A stretch of 62,099 nt of DNA, from positions 1-62,099 of the forward strand of contig JAYMTF010000058.1 of assembly GCA_036897485.1 (NCBI GenBank), in the 5' to 3' direction. Each line of letters begins with the position of its first letter. Position 1 is the stretch's first letter. This document shows positions 1 through 9,154 of this stretch, piece by piece. Both the position numbers and the translations under genes were made by a program. This DNA is from Pelargonium nanum (Eukaryota; Streptophyta; Magnoliopsida; Geraniales; Geraniaceae). The notes below the pieces were generated by a model. That model worked only from the letters and a program-made list of their open reading frames with translations. It made no database searches and was not told where the DNA came from.

Positions 1-631
1 AATCCATTAATTATTCTTCATAATTTATGTCAAATTTTCTTAATGATTTTGAATTTGGTGTCCCTTCAAATATATACATTTACTAAAAAAAAGTAATAAT
101 AATTTTTTATTAATTCCGGGTCAAACCGGTCCGGTCCGGGTCGGACCGGTCCGGGCCAAATGAACAGCCCTACCTGCGACCCGCATCACAAGGTATAGTT
201 ATTGTACAAGCAGAGGACAAACAAAGAAGTGGGAACCGGGTGCGTGAATGATCACCATACAAATTTATGTCAATTCTACTATTCCTCAACCATGGCCCCA
301 ACGACCAACTTATCATATTATATTCATAACAAGTGGTCCGAAAACCAGAATCCCAATACCACGCCAAATGGATCTCACCTACGTCACCACCATGACGTCA
401 CCAAAAGCCCCCTCTGCCCGCCACGTGTCCTGAATCTTCCATGCACCTCCCAAGAAGGTGTCCATGAAGGCTCCTTGGTGCTCAAGAGATAAAGATAAAA
501 ACAATTATTTAAAATATATTTTATATCATTGTATATAATGGAACCATGCCCAACAATCCCATTACTCACAAGTCGCAAGTTACACCACACACTCTACTGG
601 TTAATTTTTTTTGGTTCTCTTCCAAAAAAAC
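1..631. other. Gene-free left edge and WRKY upstream region
   Basis: I see no coding gene here. Positions 112-172 are a GC-rich run of CCGGTCC/CCGGGTC units ending in GGCCAAATGAACAGCCCTA, which looks like the terminal part of a hAT-type or similar transposon. The remainder is the upstream region of the WRKY gene, with ACGT-core sites at 381-428 and a TATA-like TATATAAT at about 532-539. Confidence 0.5.
380..428 (+). promoter_or_regulatory. ACGT-core cluster upstream of WRKY gene (as-1-like plus G-box)
   Basis: The stretch holds ACGTCA at 381-386, the perfect palindrome TGACGTCA at 393-400 and a G-box CACGTG at about 422-427. The two TGACG-type cores are 14 bp apart centre to centre, close to the 12 bp spacing of the classical as-1 element bound by TGA bZIP factors. 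It lies about 230 bp upstream of the start codon. Function is inferred from motif content only. Confidence 0.5.
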
Positions 632-2146
632 ATGAACTTCTCAGCAAACCCTAACCCTTATGGCCATGGCCCACACTCTTTTCAACACTTCGAGCTTCCT
701 CAAGAGTTTGAAATGTCCGATTATCTGTTCCTCGGAGACACCCTCGCCGGCGGCGACTCGTCGTCGTCGCAGAGCTTGGCCTCGTCGGAAAAGGTCAGCG
801 ACTGCTACAACAACGACGGCTCGAGCGGTGGAGTTGGGGCCATGAGCGTGACTTCAAGAAATAACAACATGCAAGTGATACACTAATATATTATATTTAT
901 AGCCACTTGTTGGTTTCTTTTGTTTTATATGTAAATGACACAAACGTTTGGATATTTTTTTCTTGAACTGTACGTAGTTGTTGATGTTATGTATATATGT
1001 TTTGTTCAGAAAATGTAAAAGTGCATCGAAGAAGAAGAAGATGGAGGAGGAGATTAGGGTTGCGTTCAGGACGAAGTCGGAGCTGGAGATCATGGATGAT
1101 GGATTCAAGTGGAGAAAATATGGGAAAAAATCAGTCAAGAACAGTCCAAATCCAAGGTAATTTTTTTAAAGGAAACCTCGTATATTAATTAATTGCAATC
1201 ATCTAACAAAATAGCGTCAATATCCATTGCAGGACAAAACCCTATCCAACTTGACAAAAAGTAAAAAGACTTAACGACCTATCTAATGCATGAGTAATGC
1301 GATTGACTGACCTTTTACAAAATGAGAATTCTAAACTATCAACTGGCTCCAAAATTTAACAGTCCAAATAATAGAGATGATGACTTCTAATTTTTAACAA
1401 TTGAATGGATAGCAAATATTTGTGAAAATCTTTACCTTTTAATTTGTGGCACAAGTGAATAATATTAAATTATATATTTGGATTAATATTTGATTGAGTT
1501 TAAGGCATTAATGTAATATTAATAACTCCACTTAAATTTAATATTAATATATGTTTCAGTAGTGTATATTATTATCAAGTAGTGAGTATGTGTGTTGCAT
1601 GGGGTGGGGATCAAGATTCAAGAGGACCCATGGTCTATCTAAATTTATTAGTGGATCACAATTTTATTAGTTTCCGAATTGAAAAAAAAAGAACATCACA
1701 TTATTCTTTATAATTTTTTCTGTTCACTTATACTTCTTTTATCACTTTATGTCTCTTTTCTTGGTCACCTATTAATTTATAGTTTTATTACTACATTTGA
1801 TTTGTTCTTTTGTAGGTCCCATAATTACACATATCTGAATTTTATATGTGCATGGTACATTAGAGTCTTTATTATAGTATTAATTTGTTTTGTGTTTAAT
1901 TAATTGTTTTTGGTTGGATATATATAAAAATACAGAAACTACTATAGATGCTCAAGTGGGGGATGCAATGTGAAGAAAAGGGTGGAAAGGGATAGTGAAG
2001 ACTCAAGCTATGTGATAACTTCATATGATGGTGTGCACAACCATGAGAGCCCTTGTGTTGTTTATTACAGCCAAATGCCTCCCATGATTCCCAATTCTAA
2101 TTGGTCTCTACAACCCTCATCTAATTTCTCTTCACCTTCTCCTTGA
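632..2146 (+). CDS. WRKY transcription factor, WRKY50/51-like (group IIc)
   Basis: Nuclear DNA-binding regulator. Exons are 632-870, 1010-1156 and 1936-2146, giving 198 residues. The single WRKY domain reads DGFKWRKYGKKSVKN, the GKK variant typical of the WRKY50/51 clade rather than GQK, followed by a zinc finger with C-x4-C (CSSGGC) and HNH. The intron inside the domain, just after NPR, is at the conserved WRKY position. The N-terminus is serine-rich and a KKKK run precedes the domain. WRKY50 and WRKY51 act in salicylic-acid and low-oleate defence signalling in Arabidopsis. The odd feature is intron 1: only a GC donor (AT|GCAAGT) after 870 joins exons 1 and 2 in frame cleanly; the GT four bases on leads straight to a stop. 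The start at 632 gives MNFSANPNP, resembling the MNxS start of WRKY51. Confidence 0.9.
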
Positions 2147-3449
2147 TAAAGTACTTTCGGCACAAAAATCGTTCACGAATATATTTCAGTGTTTGTATAA
2201 ACTTTTTATCCATCAAACATTGATGTATGTTTGTTATCGACCTTTTGTGCAATAGCGTTTGTGTATTTAGCGATTCACTACTATATGTACGTAGTTTATA
2301 CATTGGTAACGAGGAACAACAGTTTCTACCACTACTTTTGCTAGGATCAAATTATATATTGTGATGTTTGATGAGTTAATTAGTCGTGTACAATATTATG
2401 TTTTGTTTTCTTCCCTCCTTATGTGAGCTGGTTGTGGGGCGTGCAATCTTGTTTAATAAACTCAGTTTTACGACGTGTAATGCGTTCTAATTGTCCAATG
2501 AATCTTGTTTAATAAACTCAGTTCAATTTCATCAAATTTGCGTATTATTCAACAATGTTTCGATAATCATATCATATCAGTTTAAGTAAAACTCAATTAT
2601 CAGAGTAATACATGACAATGTTTTGAGAATTATATTAGAATGGTGCCCAACTCCCGTTATGCAGTTAGCAGGTAACCCGCAAAACTGTTCGTCAACCCGA
2701 CAGTTCAAACCACATATCATAACAAGTAGTTCGACAACTTATGGGTCCAAAACCTTTAACCCGCAAAGTACGGGTTGGGTTGAACACGGACGGATAACCC
2801 GCCCATGATCGAACGGGCGGCCCATGGGCCGAAGCGGCAACCCATGGCCCATATGCTGGTGTGGGGGTCACTTCACATGCTTTAAACCGCGAAAAGACGG
2901 ACCAAACCCACCGCAACACCACGTGACAGAGACCCTCTCATGCATGTTCTTCATCGTCGCATCCAGATCACATTCACGCCACCACTTCTCGTCAATTCAA
3001 ACCAATTTCCATACCGTTTTTACTTGTGTAGCACATTTCCTATCGTCGTTTCATCGATCTCCTTCCCCAGAATCGATCCCATTTTCAGTTGTTGATTTCG
3101 ATTGCTTTCAGATCTTGCTGCTTCGCGACCCAGTTCTGTTTTTCGTGATTGATACTGTGACAAAGCTCGTCTTTGAATAGAACCCATTTCTAGATTTGTT
3201 CTCAGATCTGTTACTGGAACTGGGTTTTTGCGATTTCTCGCGAAAATGTCTGGTACTGGGCACTTGAGTTTCAGTTTGGGTTTGGGCTTGATTCGGGTCT
3301 GATATAAAGTTTGAATCGAAATTCAGAGTACCCGAATTGATAATTTGCTGCAATTCTTGGAGATTGAGTGTTTTTTATGGGACTTGAATGGTGGTGCCAG
3401 TGATTTTGTTGCTTTCAATTTAGGTTGGTTTTGGTAGTTGTGAACAAAG
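2147..3449. other. Intergenic region and LIP1 5' leader
   Basis: Positions 2150-2620 are AT-rich without recognisable features. Positions 2640-2870 are rich in GGGTT/AACCC words and short palindromes (GGCCCATGGGCC, CGCCCATGATCG), which suggests a degenerate transposon end. A G-box CACGTG sits at 2920-2925. The segment from about 2950 to 3449 is pyrimidine-rich and probably the 5' untranslated leader of the LIP1-like gene. Confidence 0.4.
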
Positions 3450-6400
3450 ATGTTTTGGAGGGAGCGAGAGAGAGAGAACAAAGAGCAAAATGGTGGACCT
3501 TTGTGTGGGCAGGTTCGGGTTCTTGTTGTGGGCGATTCAGGTATTTTCTGTTTTTGCCTTTTATTGCTTCTGATTGATTATTGTTTGTGTAAACAATGCT
3601 GATTGAGATATAAATTGTTGTGAAACAATGAATTCAATAGCTCAACTATGAATTGTTTGTTCATTGGGATTAGTTTAACTGAAGGGTTTTAGATTAAAAG
3701 TTCCAGAACCATATCAAAATACAAAGTTAAAAGCTGTTGGGGACATGTGCTTATGAATATGTAACTGACAGAACTTGCTGAATAGTTGAAATATTGCACA
3801 TTAATGGCATCACGGTGGCCTCAAGTTTTGTGTGTTTTCAAATTGGAAGATTACGGAGTTTCTAGATTTACTATTTGATTTCCTTTCATATGGATATGGT
3901 TGAGAATTGGGATGTGTATTGTGTTTATCTGTGGTGAGAGTATTGAATGGTGGCAAACTGACAATGATTGTCGTCTAGCCATTGAATCTCTGTGGTCACG
4001 GAGAGATTTATGCTCATTTTTGGTATAAATACTATAGTTAAAGAAATTTGTCTGATGTTGGAGAAAACCGTTCAGACATGAACGTGTATTAACTAAAATG
4101 CAATTGTAGCTAGAATTTTATCGAAACCTCTTAATGTTTTTGTTTTAAATATCCTCTCCCTCTCTCTCTCATTCTATAAGATCCTATTCTACTTAAGTGG
4201 GATCGACTGTTTCTTGAGCATACAGTATTTGGAATATGGACATGCAGTTTGTATGGGCATGCACATTCTCTCTGTCTAACATTGAGATGACTGGAGCTCT
4301 AGCCTCTAGAAGTCTGTAGTCTTCGAAGCTCCATCTAGCTATTATCTTGGAAATAAAGTGCACCAAAAAGTTGGATTTGTTTACTTTAATCAGTTTATTG
4401 TACTCTTTCTGGTCATATGCTTGCAAATGGATTGAATACGAAGGGAATTTAATCGTTTTTTGAGGTTAGACAAGAGATGATATCATGCTATCTTGAGTTT
4501 AATCATTAACATGCAAGTGTTAGGATTTTAAAATTAGAAAATGATAGCAAAATTATTGAAATAGGTTTTGTGAACTTTGAATTGTTTATATCACCTCATG
4601 ACATTTAAAGTCAAAACAAGTGTTTTTTTTTAATATCCATGCAAGTTTTATGAAGAGCTGTAACTCATATTTGATGTATGATCAGAGGTTTCTTTTGTTA
4701 TGTTTGGTATACTGGTTTGTTTCGCTGCACCAGTCTCCTTTTCTAGATATAAAAGGATAATGGATCATATGATATAAAATAGGACCTCGTCAAATTGAAT
4801 TGTATTCTACAAGGATGAGGAAGTATATCTGATCTGCATTTTGAATTTGCTGCTTTTTGTAGTTCACTAAATATTAGTCTCTTCTCCTTTCTCTTGGTCA
4901 AACTTCATCTTTAATGTTTGTTCTGGTAGGTGTGGGGAAGAGTTCTCTTGTTCATCTCATTGTTAAAGGTTCTTCCATCGTTCGCCCTCCACAAACAGTT
5001 GGGTGTGCTGTTGGTGTGAAGGTATGACTCAATGTTCCTTCAGCCCTCTATACAATTCAGATCCACTGCTGGAGTTCAAGGCCTTACCTGTTTTCTCATT
5101 CTGTTCTTCTTCCAGCATATCAGTTATGGAAGTTCTGGTAGCTCTTCTAGTAGTATTAAAGGTGATTCTGAGAGAGATTTCTTTGTTGAACTCTGGGATG
5201 TGTCAGGGCATGAACGTTACAAAGATTGCCGGTCTCTTTTCTATTCACAAATTAATGGTGATTACTGAACATCCTTGCTTGTAGTAACATCTTATTCTCT
5301 TGCCAAATGCATTTATCTTCAGTTAGAAACTTGTATATTTCTTAGATTTAAAAATGGAGAAAATGAGTTGGAGAACCCTGGCTGTCTTGTTTAATTATCT
5401 CAATAAATTGCCTGACTCATAGATGCGAGACTAATTGTTACAAATGCTAGCTGTCTCCTTGTTGCTTCATCTATTCTATTTTCTGTTTCTCTGCTAATGC
5501 TTCTTACTTGGCACGCGGGCAGGTGTTATTTTTGTTCATGATCTTTCCCAGAGAAGGACAAAAACTAGCTTGAATAAGTGGGCAGCTGAGATTAGTGCAA
5601 CTGGGACATTTTCAGCCCCTCTAGGATCTGGAGGTCCTGGTGGCCTTCCTGTGCCATATATTGTTGTAGGTAACAAGGCTGATATTGCTGCAAAAGAGGG
5701 CACAAGAGGAAGCAGTGGAAATCTTGTTGATGCAGCTCGGCAATGGGTTGAAAAGCAGGGTTTGCTTCCTCCCAGTGAAGAACTTCCACTTACTGAGAGT
5801 TTTCCTGGTAGCGGAAGCTTTATCTCGGTAAGAATTTTTTAATTCAGCACTTTTTGGGGGAGGAGGGATCCACATTAGGCGTTTTAAAACATCAATTTTT
5901 TTAAGTCAGCACTTTTTGGGGGAGGAGGGATCCACCATCGCCATGGATGCTCAAACCCGAGACCTCATAGAGAATCCAAAGTGCCTAAACCACTTTGCCC
6001 AACATGGCTTGATTCTTAACTACTACTACTAAACAATCATGGAGGCTTTTGCTGATGTTGATTCTTAACTACTACTAAACAATCAAAACTACTTATAGGG
6101 TGTTTCAGTCCTGAAATTACCAAATTTCCAGAAATCTTCAATACATTTGCAAATTTGATGGCCTCTATGATCTTAGCTGTGTTCAATTGCTGAAGGACTA
6201 TGTAGTTCTCAACTTTTTGTCTAAATTTCCATCCTCTTATTTCTCCATATCAATTTGATTACATTTGCTCTCATCCTATTAAATTAATTTAAGACTAGTG
6301 CAATCCTCATCAAGCTTGATTTAGAACAGATAGTTGGATAAGGTTTTCTGAGAATTATGTGGCAAAAGCTATTCTTTTATCAATTGAAGCAGAACCTAAT

Positions 6401-7396
6401 CAAGATATGAAGCAATTCAAGCATAAGTAACTCACAAGTAGCTCCATGGCTTGCCCCTATCTTTGACATTGTTTTGGTAGTAATATCAAAATTATAGTTT
6501 TTTAGTTTGAATGGTCACCTGACCTGCGTGTAAGAATAGCGGTCTGTGGTTTCATATATCATGAGATTATCTTTAATTAGATGACTGATGAAGTGAAAAT
6601 ATGGAGAAGCAAGATATTCAATTTATTTACAAGTTTGCCTCTGCAGGATATTAGAACTTGATACTTATAATAGATGAGAGACAATTTTTAGCCATATGAT
6701 GGTTTATGTGTGGATTTGCACAGGCTGCCAGAGAAGCAAGATATGACAAGGAGGCAATAATGAAATTTTTTCGAATGGTATGTCGTGATCAACTTTTGTT
6801 TCTTGTGACTTCTTACTCTCTTTTCCCCCTCTACTCTTCTGAGGACAAGCTTCAACTCTGTGAACCCTGCTGTCTCAGTTGATCAGGAGAAGATATTTTT
6901 CAGATGACTTACCTGCTCCAAATCCGTGGTCTATTTCTGCAGCTCCATCTTCCCAACGTTTAGATGAAAATTTGGGCAACGAGGATCAGTTACACAAGAG
7001 CAAAAGGTATGTTCACTTAATGGCTACATTTGCTTTTGTGGTTGCAAGCAGTGATAGATCCTTGTATATAATTCTCTGTCCCGCTATAAGTCTACAAATT
7101 AAGACAATTATATGGAAGTCGCTATTTTGCTTAGAATGTTGATTATTTGACTGCAATCTTTTTCATTCATTAAACTGTTTGTTATGTAAACTGTTTTTTT
7201 CACTTGCAGTTTGGCCAGGGACCATTACAATTACAACATGCTCCCTCCGCTTCCAGCTCAACGCAATCTCACGCCACCTCCTACGCTGTACCCTCAACAG
7301 CCCGTTTCAATATCTGAGGGTTATAGCCTCCCGAGATTTTCCCTCACCGGTTCTTTAGAAATTAGCAGATCAAAGCGAACTGATATTAATGTATGA
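3450..7396 (+). CDS. LIP1: Small GTPase LIP1-like (RAB-like, circadian)
   Basis: Atypical plant small GTPase. Arabidopsis LIP1 (LIGHT INSENSITIVE PERIOD 1) sets clock period under light. Seven exons: 3450-3540, 4930-5021, 5116-5257, 5523-5827, 5724 is not a border, and the rest are 6724-6777, 6879-7006, 7210-7396; 332 residues against about 340 in Arabidopsis. Visible motifs are the P-loop GDSGVGKSS (residues 28-36, split by intron 1), the DxxG-type WDVSGHERYKD, and the G4 motif NKAD at 159-162. The start MFWRERERENKEQ and the end RSKRTDINV match the family closely. There is no C-terminal prenylation cysteine, as expected for LIP1. Intron 1 is 1.4 kb and intron 4 carries SINE remnants directly after the donor. 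Assignment rests on near full-length resemblance. Confidence 0.93.
5833..6010 (-). mobile_element. SINE remnants in LIP1 intron 4
   Basis: The block TCAGCACTTTTTGGGGGAGG appears at 5844 and again at 5906. The second copy continues into a minus-strand tRNA-like head with a B-box-like GGGTTTGAG and an A-box-like GGGCAAAGTGG near 6000, and has a T-run (tail) at about 5895. The first copy carries only the 3' half and its T-run. I read these as one nearly complete and one 5'-truncated SINE. The truncated copy begins only about 5 bp after the exon 4 donor. Confidence 0.5.
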
Positions 7397-7689
7397 TTGT
7401 TCATTGTTGGAATTCGTCTGGGATTTATATGTGCTATGTGAATTATTTTTCTCCAATATTGTAAATCTTGCTGTAAGGGGTTTTTGGGTTTACAGTTAGA
7501 TGCTTCCTTTTTCTCGTCGTCTTGTTGAGTTCCATTGGGTTGTGCTATAGTTTGGTTAATGTACAATGAAATCTCAGATTGATTCGAATGCAATTCTTTT
7601 CTATTGTGAGTAAAAATCAAACTCATTCTACTTTTTTATTCATACATGTCGAAGCGAGTACATAGAAGAAGAAACGTAAACTCTTCAAA

Positions 7690-7908
7690 TCAGTGCTGCA
7701 CCGCCATTCTGTTGAAGGTTTTTGGATCATAGACGATGTTTTCGGGATGATAGAGGACGGAGTTGATGCGGGCATCGAATTCTCCAATCTTTTCCTCCCA
7801 CCACTTCTGTTTCTTGTTCCCAGATTGCTCGCCGGCCGCCCCAGAGCTGGTTGTTTGTGGCTGTGCTTGGACTGTGCTGTTGCTATTGCTGTTATTGGTC
7901 ATTCTCAT
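7690..7908 (-). CDS. Small unrecognised protein, 72 residues
   Basis: I do not recognise this gene. The protein has a low-complexity N-terminus rich in Asn, Ser, Gln and Thr (to about residue 30) and then a charged, ordered-looking C-terminus with WWEEKIGEFDARI and VYDPKTFNRMAVQH. A TATA-like TATATATA lies upstream at about 8101-8109, and a plausible 5' UTR intron has its donor CTG|GTATGT after 8019. Together these suggest a real transcribed gene rather than a chance frame. There is no signal peptide or membrane segment. An ATGTAA start-stop lies 12 bases upstream of the start codon. The gene converges on LIP1, whose stop is about 290 bp away. Confidence 0.55.
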   Translation of the reverse strand: MRMTNNSNSNSTVQAQPQTTSSGAAGEQSGNKKQKWWEEKIGEFDARINSVLYHPENIVYDPKTFNRMAVQH

Positions 7909-8442
7909 TGTTGTTCTTGCTTACATGGCATCAACAAGAACTTGTTAATTAAAACCAAAAGCTTTTCCAAATTTGCATGAAATTAACCAAGATATGAAAA
8001 TTGAGTAATGGGACATACCAGAAATCAAAAGTGGTTGAGCTCTTGGTGATGGAATTGCAAAAGAAAGATTTTGATGGTGCAGTGCTGTGTGGAACCCCAA
8101 TATATATATGAGAGATTCTCAATGTAAAGTTGGTTACCTATTTCCCAAGTAAAGTAGGACAAGAAATCAATTTGATTTTTGGAAAGTTGGTATCAACTAG
8201 GATAATCTACTAAATTATTTAGGTCAATTTGATATTTAAATTATTGATTTATTTAGTCATGTATTTTCTTAGACATACCTGTAAAGTTGAATGTCTTCAT
8301 AATTATTTTTAGAAAGTTGACCATGTTGAATATAATTTAGGTAAATTTTTTGATTTGGTTCATGAATTTTTTTGTACATGTATCTCATTTGATCCATAAA
8401 TTTTTAAAAACTTAAAATGAAATTAGTCCCTGAACTTATTAT

Positions 8443-8753
8443 CCAGCCAGTGTCATAGAGCATGTTGTGTCAAAGAACATTTCAAGCTTCGCCCCTCTGA
8501 TATAATCTTGAGCTGCAACCCGAAATCCGGGACAACTTGGCTCAATGCCCTCACACTCGCTAATGCAACTCGTGCCACCTACGTTCTTGACCATGATCAT
8601 CTCGATTTCAAGAACCACCCTCTGCTCACCGCAGTGCCCCACGATTGTGTTCCTTTCCTAGAACTCGATCTTGCTGATCGGGTTTCGAGCAAAAATTATC
8701 GAAACCCGGATTCTCCCATTCCTAGACTAGAGTTAGTGATCACAAATCTCTAA
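8443..8753 (+). pseudogene. Cytosolic sulfotransferase fragment
   Basis: The frame reads KEHFKLRPSDIILSCNPKSG, then TTWLNALT, HPLLTAVPHDCVPFLELDL and SPIPRL. This is the N-terminal PAPS-binding region of plant SOT enzymes, whose usual motif is PKSGTTWLKAL. Full-length SOTs have about 320-350 residues and are usually intronless; here both ends are missing. The frame stops at 8753 just after IPRL and nothing resembling the catalytic C-terminal half follows. No start codon with a good N-terminus is visible. I take it as a truncated relic; the segment itself has no internal stop, so the truncation may be fairly recent. Confidence 0.8.
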
Positions 8754-9154
8754 TTAAATATAAACAATTTACTTCTTATCATACATGCAATTCGAACCAG
8801 AACTTCTGCAATATCTTATTAACTTTCCTCAATGAATGATAAGTCAACAGCCAATAAAAACCTACTATATCTTCATATATATTAAACCATCTTACATTTC
8901 CATAAATGTTATGCTTATACCAACATTTTAGTACATGAATTTTAGTCTACCTAGATGATCGTAAAAAGGAATTTTGGCAATGACATTGCCGAGTCATTAC
9001 ATATATCGCCATACCAGCCTCTACTGACCAAAAACTGTCTATTTGTATTATATACAGATGGAGCGCCTAACCTCGCTTGTAAGAGTCCATTCAGACGACT
9101 ATGCTCTCAAGGGAGGCAGATCATCACCAAATAATATGCAGCAGCGCACATTGC

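Noticed and set aside
978-1009. Alternative longer exon 2 of the WRKY gene using an acceptor at CGTAG (exon from 978) with the GT donor at 875
   Set aside because: It would be in frame but inserts a hydrophobic stretch (LLMLCIYVLFR) foreign to WRKY proteins and skips the better acceptor TTGTTCAG.
2824-3180. 118-codon open frame (+) upstream of LIP1
   Set aside because: No domain, low-quality start, and it lies across a repeat patch and the probable LIP1 leader.
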